Position numbers and translations under genes: made by a program. 64,000 bases of DNA, from assembly GCF_019890615.1 (NCBI RefSeq), contig NZ_JAINVZ010000008.1:1-64000 (forward strand). The letters run 5' to 3'. Positions within the stretch are counted from its first letter, which is position 1, and the number at the start of each line of letters is the position of its first letter. Positions 37,601-45,679 of this stretch are shown piece after piece. The DNA comes from Streptantibioticus parmotrematis. GTDB taxonomy: Bacteria > Actinomycetota > Actinomycetes > Streptomycetales > Streptomycetaceae. The notes under the pieces are model-generated. The model saw nothing but the letters and a program-made list of their open reading frames with translations. It was not told the DNA's origin and searched no databases.

Positions 37601-38290
37601 TCAGACCGCCGGGGCCCCGACCAGGGAACGCAGCAGCCCCGGCCCGGCCTGTTCCAGGCTGGTCAGCACGGTACGGCCCGGCGCCTCCTCGATCGGCACC
37701 AGCGAGGGCACCACCAGCACCGGGCACCCGGCCGCCTGCGCGGAGGCGACCCCGGTCGGGGTGTCCTCCACCGCGACGCAGCGGCGCGGGTCCGCCCCGA
37801 GCAGCCGCGCCGCCGCCAGGTAGGGGTCCGGCGCGGGCTTGCTGCGCGGCGTGTCGTCCGCGGACACCGACAGCGCGAACCGCCCGGGCCCGAGGACGTC
37901 CAGCACCAGGTCCACCACGCGCCGCGGCGAGGCGGAGACCAACGCGGTGGTGACCCCCTCGGCGCCCAGCGCGTCCAGCAACCGGACCGCGCCCGGCCGG
38001 GGGCGCACCTCGCGGGCCACCAGCTCGGCGAAGCGCCCGTCCAACTCGCTTTCCAGATCGGCGAGTTCACGATCCGTTCCGGTCACCGCGGCCAGGTGCC
38101 GGGCGCTGTGCGCCACCGGCTGGCCGAGGACCTCGGGCACGTCCGCGTCGCCCAGTTCGTGGCCGAGGCGGGCGGCGGTCTCCGCGACCGCCTGCCACCA
38201 CACGCCCTCGGTGTCCACCAGGGTGCCGTCCATGTCGAACAGCACCGCCTGCAGGCCCCCCGCCCCCGGGCCGACCGCTTCCCGCGTCAT
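37601..38290 (-). CDS. HAD superfamily phosphatase coupled to the ABC importer
   Basis: 229 aa. HAD class I: FDMDGTLVDTE (nucleophile D in the first motif), SASP (motif II), KPAPDPY (motif III lysine) and VEDTPTG (motif IV). Most like beta-phosphoglucomutase / phosphoglycolate phosphatase types. Its ATG overlaps the stop of the ATPase gene (ATGA), so it is the last gene of the importer operon and probably dephosphorylates the imported compound or a product of it. Confidence 0.85.
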   Translation of the reverse strand: MTREAVGPGAGGLQAVLFDMDGTLVDTEGVWWQAVAETAARLGHELGDADVPEVLGQPVAHSARHLAAVTGTDRELADLESELDGRFAELVAREVRPRPGAVRLLDALGAEGVTTALVSASPRRVVDLVLDVLGPGRFALSVSADDTPRSKPAPDPYLAAARLLGADPRRCVAVEDTPTGVASAQAAGCPVLVVPSLVPIEEAPGRTVLTSLEQAGPGLLRSLVGAPAV

Positions 38291-39396
38291 CCGGCGAGTC
38301 CGCCTTCCGCGCCCTGCCCGGAAACGCTCCCGGCGAGCGCCGCCGAGGCGGAACCGGCACCGCCCGCGACCGGGTCCACCAGGACCGGGCGCTCCGGCAG
38401 CCGCACGGTGGCCGCCGCACCGGCGGCCAGGCCGCCCGCCCGGTGGCTGGAGACGTCGACCTTGACGGACGTGCCGTCCGGCAGCGCGACCGTCACCCGG
38501 GTCACGGCGCCGTGGAAGGCGGCGGCCATGATCCGCGCCGCGCCGTGCTCGTCGGCGTGGACCTCGACGGCCTCCGGCCGCACCAGTACGTCCACCGTTC
38601 CGGTCGCGTGCGCGCCGCCGCGTACCGGCAGACGCTGCCCCAGCACCTGAACCGTGCCGTCCGCGGCCACCCGGCCCGGCAGCCGGTTCATCGTGCCGAC
38701 GAACTCGGCGACGAAGGCGGTCGCCGGACTGTCGTACAGCTCGGCGGGGGAGGCGCACTGCTCCAGCCGTCCGTCGCGCATCACGGCGACCCGGTCGGCG
38801 GTGGACAGCGCCTCCTCCTGGTCGTGCGTGACGAACACGGTGGTGATCCGCAACTCCTGCTGGAGCCTTCGGATCTCCTCGCGCAGCGTCACCCGGACCT
38901 TGGCGTCCAGCGCGGACAGCGGCTCGTCCAGCAGCAGCACCTTCGGCCGCATCGCCAGCGCGCGGGCGAGCGCCACCCGCTGCTGCTGCCCGCCGGACAT
39001 CTGGTGCGGGTAGCGGTCCGCGTGCTGCGGCAGGCCGACCAGCGACAGCAACTCCGCGGCGCGCTTGCGGCGTTCGGCCGCGCCCACCTTGCGCATGCGC
39101 AGGCCGAACGCCACGTTCTCCGCGGCCGACAGGTGCGGGAAGAGGCTGTAGGACTGGAAGACCATGCCCGCGTCCCTGCGGTGCGCCGGAATGCCGCTGA
39201 TGTCCTCGCCGTCCACCAGGATCTGTCCGGAGTCCGGGTGCTCGAATCCCGCGAGCATCCGCAGGGCGGTGGTCTTGCCGCAGCCGGACGGCCCCAGCAG
39301 GGCCAGCAACTCGCCCTGGTGTGCGGTCAGGTCCAGGCCGTCCAGCGCCTTGGTGGCGCCGAACGCCTTGTGCAGCGAACGGAATTCGACGGTCAT
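38287..39396 (-). CDS. ABC transporter ATP-binding protein (PotA/FbpC type)
   Basis: 369 aa. Walker A GPSGCGKTT (K41), signature MSGGQQQR, Walker B LLLDEP, H-loop VFVTHDQEEA, and a C-terminal TOBE domain (about 245-345). This architecture occurs in importers for iron, spermidine, thiamine and 2-aminoethylphosphonate. Overlaps both neighbours by four bases. Confidence 0.9.
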   Translation of the reverse strand: MTVEFRSLHKAFGATKALDGLDLTAHQGELLALLGPSGCGKTTALRMLAGFEHPDSGQILVDGEDISGIPAHRRDAGMVFQSYSLFPHLSAAENVAFGLRMRKVGAAERRKRAAELLSLVGLPQHADRYPHQMSGGQQQRVALARALAMRPKVLLLDEPLSALDAKVRVTLREEIRRLQQELRITTVFVTHDQEEALSTADRVAVMRDGRLEQCASPAELYDSPATAFVAEFVGTMNRLPGRVAADGTVQVLGQRLPVRGGAHATGTVDVLVRPEAVEVHADEHGAARIMAAAFHGAVTRVTVALPDGTSVKVDVSSHRAGGLAAGAAATVRLPERPVLVDPVAGGAGSASAALAGSVSGQGAEGGLAG

Positions 39397-40265
39397 GCCG
39401 ACTCCTGCGGAATGAGCGCCGGGGCGACCGAAACGGCGCTCCGGCGGGAAGTACGGGAACGGGCGCGGCCCGCGAAGGCGAGCACCAGCAGCAGCGCCCA
39501 GGTGATCAGCAGGCTCAACACCGAGACGGCGACCGACAGTTGGGCCTGCTCGCCACCGATGGCGACGATCCACACCGCGAAGGTGCGAAAGCCCAGCAGG
39601 TTGCCCATCGTGTACTCGCCCAGCACCAGCGCGAGGGTGAGGAACGCCGCGTTCAGCAGCGCACCGCGCAGGTTGGGCAGCACCGCCTGGAACACCGCGC
39701 GCCACCGGCTCGCGCCGCAGCTGCGCGCCGCCTCCATCAGGGTGCGCACGTTCACCGCGCGCATCCCCGCGTCCAGTGCGCGGTACGCCAGCGGCAGCGC
39801 CATCACCGAGTAGCCGAGCACCAGCACCACCGGGAAGCCGGGGTTCTGCACCGCCACGAACGTCTCGAACAGCGGGGTGCGCGACAGGTACTGCGGCCCC
39901 CACTGCAGGACGTCGCTGTACCCGGCGACCAGCGCCACCGAGGGGATGACCAGCGGCAGCGAGCACACGATCTCCAGCACCGGCCGCAGCTTCGGCGCGG
40001 ACAGCCGCACCGCGAGCACGGCCGGCACCAGCAGCCCGAGCACCACCACGATGGTCGCCGCCGCCAGCTCCAGGCTGAGCAGCAGGCTCTGGCCGAACCC
40101 GGAGGCGCTCAGGATCCCGGTGTACGCGGACAGCGAGAAGCCCTGCCCCGGCACGTTGACGGTGAACAGGATCGAGGCGGCCATCGGCACCAGGAAGTAC
40201 AGACCGGCCAGCACGCCCACCACCCCCCGCCACCAGCGGGGGGAGCGGGAGGTCAGTCGAGCCAT
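39393..40265 (-). CDS. ABC transporter permease (second)
   Basis: 290 aa, six membrane helices; EAA loop EAARSCGASRWRAVFQAVLPN for ATPase contact. Starts 13 bases before the stop of the first permease. Forms a heterodimeric channel with the product of 40253-41113. Confidence 0.88.
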   Translation of the reverse strand: MARLTSRSPRWWRGVVGVLAGLYFLVPMAASILFTVNVPGQGFSLSAYTGILSASGFGQSLLLSLELAAATIVVVLGLLVPAVLAVRLSAPKLRPVLEIVCSLPLVIPSVALVAGYSDVLQWGPQYLSRTPLFETFVAVQNPGFPVVLVLGYSVMALPLAYRALDAGMRAVNVRTLMEAARSCGASRWRAVFQAVLPNLRGALLNAAFLTLALVLGEYTMGNLLGFRTFAVWIVAIGGEQAQLSVAVSVLSLLITWALLLVLAFAGRARSRTSRRSAVSVAPALIPQESA

Positions 40266-41113
40266 CGGGCGCTCCTTCGCTGCAACGGGATGTAGACGGC
40301 CATCACCAGTCCGGCGACCACCACCATGTCCAGGCTCAGGGCGAGCGCGACGTTGCCCTGCCCCACCAGCACGTTGCCCGACAGCGCGTTGGCGATCTGC
40401 AACGTGACCAGCGGCACGGAGGCGCCGACCATCGCGGCGGCGGTCGCGTACGCCGCGAACGCGCTGCCGAACAGCAGCACGTAGCCGCCGAGCAGCGACG
40501 GGGCGAGCACCGGAAGCGCCACGTGCAGCCAGTACTTCAGGGTGGTCGCGCCGTTGTTCTGCGCGGCCTCCCGCCACCCGGCCCGCAGCCCCTCCAGCGC
40601 CGGCGCGATGGTCAGCACCATCAGCGGCAGCAGGAAGTACAGGTAGACCAGCACCAGGCCCCAGAAGCTGTACAGACTCCAGCCGTGGTCGGCGAGGCCC
40701 AGGTGGGTGGTGAGCACACCGGCGTTGCCGAGGGTGGCGACGAAGGCGAACGCCAGCGGGACGCCGCCGAAGTTGGCCAGCACGCCCGAGGCGGACATCA
40801 CCGCGTCGCGCAGGCCCTGCCGTCGCGAGGTCACCACGGCCTGCGCCAGCGGCACACCGAGGACGGTGGCGATCAGGGCCGAGAGGGCCGACAGCTTCAC
40901 GCTGCCGAGCAGCGCCGTCAGGTAGGCGCCGTGCACCGAGTCGGTGAGGTTGCTCAGCGTCGCGTGGACGCCGCCCGGCGCGTTGGCACTCGTGGTGAAC
41001 GCGCCGGTCAGGATGGCCACGGCGGGCAGCCCGAAGGCCACCGCCATGAACAGCAGCAGCGGGACGGCGGCCAGGAAGCCGCCGCCCGACCGCGTGGTGA
41101 GCTTGGGAGTCAT
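40253..41113 (-). CDS. ABC transporter permease (first)
   Basis: 286 aa, six membrane helices; EAA loop REAAQNNGATTLKYWLHVALPV. Start codon overlaps the stop of the binding-protein gene (TGATG). Confidence 0.88.
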   Translation of the reverse strand: MTPKLTTRSGGGFLAAVPLLLFMAVAFGLPAVAILTGAFTTSANAPGGVHATLSNLTDSVHGAYLTALLGSVKLSALSALIATVLGVPLAQAVVTSRRQGLRDAVMSASGVLANFGGVPLAFAFVATLGNAGVLTTHLGLADHGWSLYSFWGLVLVYLYFLLPLMVLTIAPALEGLRAGWREAAQNNGATTLKYWLHVALPVLAPSLLGGYVLLFGSAFAAYATAAAMVGASVPLVTLQIANALSGNVLVGQGNVALALSLDMVVVAGLVMAVYIPLQRRSARWLD

Positions 41114-42261
41114 CACGAAACGGCCTGCGCCCACTTCTCGGTGACGACCTGCTTGGCCTTGTTCTGCTGGTCCGTGCTCGGGAACGCCGGGGAGCCGCTG
41201 ACCGGCGGGAGCTTGCCCGCGGACTGGACGTTGAGGGAGCCGTTCTCCTGCATGGCGTCCATCAGCGCCGGGCGGGCGTAGCCGGCGAGGAAGAGGTTCT
41301 GGCCCTGGGCGCTGTAGAGGTACTCCTCCCACAGCCGCGCGGCGGCCGGGTGCGGCGCGTCCGCGTTGATGGCCTGCGAGTAGTACTGCGCGTAGGTGCC
41401 GTCCGTCGGGATGTTGACCTGCCAGTCGACGCCCTTGCCCTTGAACTGGTCGGCGTAACCGGCGTTGAGGTAGTCCCAGTCGACCGTGATCGGGGTCTCG
41501 CCCTTCTGGATGGTCGCCGGGGTCGCCTGCACCGGGTTGAAGTTGCCCGCCTTCTTCAGCTTGGCGAAGAAGTCGATGCCCGGCTGGATGTTGTCGAACG
41601 AGCCGCCGTTGGCCAGCGCCGCCGCGTACACCGCGCCGAAGGCCGCACCCGCCTTCGTCGGGTCGCCGTTGAGCGCCACGTCGTTCTTGTACTCCGGCTT
41701 GAGCAGGTCGGAGAAGTTCTTCGGGCAGTCCTTGATGCGCTTGGCGTCGCAGCCGATGGAGATGTAGCCGCCGTAGTCGTTGTACCAGTCGCCGTTCGCG
41801 TCCTTCTGCACGGCCGGGATGGAGCCGAACTGCGCGACCTCGTACGGCGCGAACAGGCCCTGCTGGGCGCCGCTGATGGCGAAGGAGCTGCCCAGGTCCA
41901 CCACGTCCGGGGCTCTGTTCTGGCCCTTTCTGCTGGTGATCGCGTTGATCTCGTCCTGGCTCGATCCCTCGGGGTTCTCGTCCTGGACCTTGATGCCGTA
42001 CTTCTTGGTGAACCCGTCGATGACCGCACCGTAGTTGGCCCAGTCGCGGGGCAGCGCGATGGCGTTGAGCGTGCCCTCCTTCTTGGCCGCGGCGATCAGC
42101 GCGTTCATGCCGCCGAACTCGGCGGCGGAGGTGGCGTTCGCGGCGCTCTTGCCGTTCGCCGACGTGCTCGTGGTGGGCGCGGCGCCGCAGGCGCTGAGCG
42201 TGAGCGCCGAGACGGCGAGGATGCCGGCGACGCCTATGACCCGGGGACGGGACACGATCAC
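41113..42261 (-). CDS. ABC transporter substrate-binding lipoprotein
   Basis: 382 aa. Signal peptide with lipobox L-S-A-C after about 20 residues, then a class of binding proteins used for Fe(III), thiamine and 2-aminoethylphosphonate (APDVVDLGSSF, YGGYISIGCDA, NGDPTKAGAAFGAV, PITVDWDYLNAGY). It carries one extra CDAKRIKDC cysteine pair that can form a disulfide loop. Two near GTG codons exist; the one at 42261 has AGGAG at the right distance. Confidence 0.88.
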   Translation of the reverse strand: MIVSRPRVIGVAGILAVSALTLSACGAAPTTSTSANGKSAANATSAAEFGGMNALIAAAKKEGTLNAIALPRDWANYGAVIDGFTKKYGIKVQDENPEGSSQDEINAITSRKGQNRAPDVVDLGSSFAISGAQQGLFAPYEVAQFGSIPAVQKDANGDWYNDYGGYISIGCDAKRIKDCPKNFSDLLKPEYKNDVALNGDPTKAGAAFGAVYAAALANGGSFDNIQPGIDFFAKLKKAGNFNPVQATPATIQKGETPITVDWDYLNAGYADQFKGKGVDWQVNIPTDGTYAQYYSQAINADAPHPAAARLWEEYLYSAQGQNLFLAGYARPALMDAMQENGSLNVQSAGKLPPVSGSPAFPSTDQQNKAKQVVTEKWAQAVS

Positions 42262-42303
42262 GGGGGATCTCCTGGGGGTGGTGAGGAGCTGAGGGTGATT
42301 CCC

Positions 42304-42328
42304 AAGGTTGGCTGTACAACTCCAACTT
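42304..42328. promoter_or_regulatory. Inverted repeat between importer and GntR genes
   Basis: GTTGG (42307-42311), N10 containing TGTACA, CCAAC (42322-42326), in a divergent intergenic region of 250 bp. A candidate site for the adjacent GntR/HutC regulator. Confidence 0.45.
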
Positions 42329-42511
42329 CGGCTGGTGACAAGTACGGACGACGTGGGTGACGAATAGGTGAACGATGGGCCGAGAAACGACAACGGAGGC
42401 GGGAACAAGGCCGATCGCCCGGATTTTGCTTCCCCGTCGATGCCCTACGCTCGCGTTCGCGCTGATAGGAGTACGCATTACGGACACCGCAGACGGCTGA
42501 CAGGAGCGAAC

Positions 42512-43261
42512 GTGGCGGACGCACGGCAGGCCATGTACCGGCAGGTGGCTGCCGACCTCAGGCACGCCATCACGGACGGTGCCTACGGGTCGGGCGGCAG
42601 GCTGCCGGCCGAGAGCGCGCTCGCCGAGGCGTACGGGGTCTCCCGCGGCACCATCCGCCAGGCGCTGTCGGTCCTGCGCGCCGACGGCCTGGTCACCTCC
42701 CGGCGCGGCACCCGCCGGGTGGTCCTGGGCACCGCCCGGGTGCCCACCTTTCGCGAGTCGCTGAGCTTCACCCGCTGGGCGCGCTCGATCGGCGAGGAGC
42801 CCGGCGGGCGGGTGGTCGACATCGCGCGCGTCCCGGCCGACGAGGTCGAACGCGAGCAACTGCGCCTGGAGGCGGGCGACCACGTCTACCGGGTGCTGCG
42901 GGTGCGCACGTTGTCCGCGGTCCCGGTGATGGTCGAACGCACCGTCTACCCCGAGCGGGTCGGCGAGATCGTGGCGGCCTGCGACCCGGCGGCCGTCTCG
43001 CACACGGTGCCGATGGAGGAGCGCGGGGTGGTGATCACCGACGCCCACCACACCATCGACGTGACCGGCGCCGACGAGGACGACTCCCGGCTGCTCGGCT
43101 GCCGGGTCGGCGACGCGCTGCTACGGGAGCGCCGACGCAGCACGGACCCGGCCGGGTCCCCGGTGGAGTGGGCCGAGGACCGCTATCTGCCGGGCACCAT
43201 CGCCTTCGCCGTGCACAACTCGGCCGCTGCCAGCTCGCTTTCGCGGCGCCCCGCCCTCTGA
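42512..43261 (+). CDS. GntR/HutC family regulator with UTRA domain
   Basis: 249 aa. Winged helix (about 7-75; AESALAEAYGVSRGTIRQALSVLRADGLV) followed by a UTRA ligand domain (about 90-235). HutC-type regulators bind sugars, amino sugars or phosphonate compounds. Divergent from the importer, so it is the probable repressor. GTG start with AGGAG at 42502-42506. Confidence 0.88.
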   Translation: MADARQAMYRQVAADLRHAITDGAYGSGGRLPAESALAEAYGVSRGTIRQALSVLRADGLVTSRRGTRRVVLGTARVPTFRESLSFTRWARSIGEEPGGRVVDIARVPADEVEREQLRLEAGDHVYRVLRVRTLSAVPVMVERTVYPERVGEIVAACDPAAVSHTVPMEERGVVITDAHHTIDVTGADEDDSRLLGCRVGDALLRERRRSTDPAGSPVEWAEDRYLPGTIAFAVHNSAAASSLSRRPAL

Positions 43262-43478
43262 CCCACGGCGTCCGCCGCCCGGCCTCATGGGGTCCGCCAC
43301 CCGGCGGCGGTCACGGAGCGTCACGGAAAGTTGTCTGGCCAACCGGCCCGCCGTCGGGCTCGGCCGGGACGTCCGCCGGTGCGGCGCGGGGGCCGGCCCA
43401 CTCGTCGGCGCGGCGCCGACGCCGGACCAACCTGCCACGGACGACGGTGAGTTGACCGAACCTTGGTGTCGAAGCCCC

Positions 43479-43506
43479 TTGACGCCCGCCATTGGTCCAG
43501 GCCAAT
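43479..43506 (+). promoter_or_regulatory. Orphan DasR-like palindrome behind a -35 box
   Basis: TTGACG at 43479-43484 and ATTGGTCCAGGCCAAT at 43491-43506. The 16-mer resembles the DasR responsive element (consensus A-S-TGGTCTAGACCA-S-T) and the repeats found in chitinase promoters. No plus-strand gene follows; the next gene is on the minus strand. The rest of 43262-43582 holds no gene I can support. Confidence 0.55.
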
Positions 43507-43523
43507 TTATGGGTGTCGCCTGT

Positions 43524-43556
43524 GCCGGGGCGGTGTGCGTCGCCACCCGCCCCGGC
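43524..43556 (-). terminator. Terminator of the glyoxalase-fold gene
   Basis: GCCGGGGCGG (43524-43533) pairs with CCGCCCCGGC (43547-43556), loop 13 nt, 27 bp past the minus-strand stop at 43583. Confidence 0.7.
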
Positions 43557-43582
43557 ATGGGTCCCTTTCAGGGCCGGGCCCG

Positions 43583-44368
43583 TCAGGCGGACGGCGGCGT
43601 GGCGATGACCGCGAAGACGGCGCCCTGCGGGTCGGTCACCACGGCCATCCGGCCGGCCATCATGTCGAACGGCGGTTGCAGCACCGTGCCGCCCGCCCGC
43701 ACCAGCGCGTCCACCGTGGAGTCGGTGTCGTCCACCGAGAAGTAGGTCAGCCAGTGCGGCGGCGTGCCCGCCGGTACCGCCTCGCCCAGCGCCTGCATGC
43801 CGCCCACCGAGCGCCCGCCCACGTTGAGCGCGAAGTACCCGGGCGCGTCCTTGAACGGGGCGGCCGTGACACCCAGCGCGTTGGGCAGGAACGCGGCGGC
43901 CGCGGCGGTGTCGGTGGTGTTCAGCTCGTTCCACACCACCGTGCTCGGCTCGTTGACGACTCCGGCGCCTATGAAGCCCAGCTGCTGCCAGATGCCGACG
44001 ACCGCGCCGGTGGGATCGCTGATGACCGCCATCTTGCCGATCCCGGTCATCTCGTGCGGCCCGGTCAGTACCGTGCCGCCGTTGTCGGTGACCGCGCGCA
44101 CCGTCGCGTCGGCGTCCTCGGTGGCCAGGTAGGTGGTCCACACGGTGGGCGGCGCGGGCATGTCGTCCATGGGCTGCGCCTTGCCGATACCGGCCACCGG
44201 CTTGTCGTGCAGGGTGCACACCGAATAGCCGCCCATCTCCGGCGATCCCACCTCCCCCGCCCAGCCGAACAGGTCCCGGTAGAAGTCCAGCGCGGCCTGC
44301 TGATCGGGCACCATCAGGTCCACCCAGCAGGGTGTTCCGGGGGCGTAAGGGGCTGTGACCTCGGGCAT
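43583..44368 (-). CDS. VOC superfamily protein with two glyoxalase-like domains
   Basis: 261 aa, two vicinal-oxygen-chelate modules in tandem (about 8-125 and 135-258), each with the F-Y-x-x-L-F-G-W or A-F-x-P type core and DPTGAVVG / DPQGAVFA at the end. Similar proteins are annotated as hydroxylases or self-resistance proteins; metal residues are not all obvious, so no reaction is assigned. GGAGG lies before the ATG. Confidence 0.82.
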   Translation of the reverse strand: MPEVTAPYAPGTPCWVDLMVPDQQAALDFYRDLFGWAGEVGSPEMGGYSVCTLHDKPVAGIGKAQPMDDMPAPPTVWTTYLATEDADATVRAVTDNGGTVLTGPHEMTGIGKMAVISDPTGAVVGIWQQLGFIGAGVVNEPSTVVWNELNTTDTAAAAAFLPNALGVTAAPFKDAPGYFALNVGGRSVGGMQALGEAVPAGTPPHWLTYFSVDDTDSTVDALVRAGGTVLQPPFDMMAGRMAVVTDPQGAVFAVIATPPSA

Positions 44369-44522
44369 GACTCGCCTCCATGGCGAAGGTCCGCCGCGCA
44401 TCCGCGGGCGGACGGGCGTGGTCGGCTACCGCCTCCCACCCTCCCGGACCCGGCCCGTCCCCGCCACTCGGGAGGCGGCCGCGGCGCGGGCGGCCGACGG
44501 GCCGCTGCGGCACACTGGTCGC

Positions 44523-45389
44523 ATGCCGGAACTCCCGGAGGTCGAGAGCCTGAGCGCGTTCCTCGCGGAACGGCTGACCGGGCACGCCGTGGCGAAGGTG
44601 CTGCCTGTCGCCTTCCACGTGCTCAAGACCTACGACCCGCCGCCGACCGCGCTCGAAGGGCTGACCGTCACCGGGGTGACCCGGCACGGCAAGTTCGTCG
44701 ACATCGACGTCGACGGGATCCATCTGGTCTTCCACCTCGCCCGGGCCGGCTGGCTGCGCTGGCACGACACCGTTCCCGAGGCCCCACCGCGCCCGGGCAA
44801 GGGGCCGCTGGCGCTGCGGGTGCGGCTCGCCGACCCGCCGGGAGGCGGCTTCGACCTGACCGAGGCCGGCACCCAGAAGCGGCTCGCCGTCTACTGCGTC
44901 ACCGACCCCGAGCAGGTTTCCGGCATCGCCCGGCTCGGCCCCGACCCGCTCGGCCCGGAATTCACCCGGGACGCCTTCGCGGCGCTGCTGTCCGGTGAAC
45001 GCCGCCAGATCAAGGGCGTGCTGCGCGACCAGAGCGTCATCGCGGGCGTCGGCAACGCCTACTCCGACGAGGTGCTGCACGTCGCGCGGATGTCACCGTT
45101 CAAACTCGCCGCCTCGCTGAGCGAAGCCGAGGTGACCGAGCTGTACGAGGCACTGGGCACCACGTTGCGCGACGCGGTCGAGCGCTCCCGCGGGGTCGCC
45201 GCGGCGGGGCTCAAGGCGGAGAAGCGGACCGGGATGCGGGTGCACGGCCGTACCGGCCTGCCGTGCCCGGTCTGCGGTGACACCGTGCGCGAGGTGTCGT
45301 ACCGCGACTCGTCGCTCCAGTACTGCCCGACCTGCCAGACCGGCGGCAAGCCACTGGCGGACCGCCGCATGTCGCGCCTGCTGAAGTAG
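44523..45389 (+). CDS. Fpg/Nei family DNA glycosylase/AP lyase
   Basis: 288 aa. Catalytic P2-E3 (MPELPEVE), K57, the helix-two-turn-helix, and a zinc finger with C248, C251, C268, C271. Excises oxidised bases and cuts the strand. Streptomycetes have several paralogues; the substrate range here is unknown. CACACT about six bases before ATG hints at a leaderless start. Confidence 0.93.
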   Translation: MPELPEVESLSAFLAERLTGHAVAKVLPVAFHVLKTYDPPPTALEGLTVTGVTRHGKFVDIDVDGIHLVFHLARAGWLRWHDTVPEAPPRPGKGPLALRVRLADPPGGGFDLTEAGTQKRLAVYCVTDPEQVSGIARLGPDPLGPEFTRDAFAALLSGERRQIKGVLRDQSVIAGVGNAYSDEVLHVARMSPFKLAASLSEAEVTELYEALGTTLRDAVERSRGVAAAGLKAEKRTGMRVHGRTGLPCPVCGDTVREVSYRDSSLQYCPTCQTGGKPLADRRMSRLLK

Positions 45390-45679
45390 TCACGCGCCGC
45401 GCCAACTCCCGTCTCTGGTAAGGAGATCGGGGCTTCGCCCTGCCCGGAAGTCGGGCCTCCGTGTGCGTCGTGGACCTCGCGCACCGAACCTTCACCGCGG
45501 TCGCACATCGTCCGGTTCACCACATGGGTAAGGGTCGTTCGGTTCCCGGTCGCCCGTTGTTCGCCGCCCGCAGGTGTGGAGTTGGCCTGCGGGCGAAACC
45601 CTGCCCTCGTTTGTCGCGCCGACCGGGCGCCACCCCCACTCATCTGGGCATTCCGCCCGAATCAGAAGGAACTGATCGC
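45390..45679. promoter_or_regulatory. Region upstream of the first phospholipase C gene with Pho-box-like sites
   Basis: 290 bp without a gene. CTTCACC (45490-45496) and GTTCACC (45515-45521) match the GTTCACC core of PhoP boxes, and a partial copy lies near 45540. Their 25-bp spacing is not the canonical 11-bp (or 22-bp) period, so the match is weak. Confidence 0.35.

Noticed and set aside
38287..42261. Iron importer annotation
   Set aside because: The binding protein class also serves thiamine and phosphonate, and a phosphatase ends the operon; the substrate is left open.
45490..45545. PhoP box array before phospholipase C
   Set aside because: GTTCACC-like cores exist but not with the 11-bp period, so listed only as a weak regulatory region.
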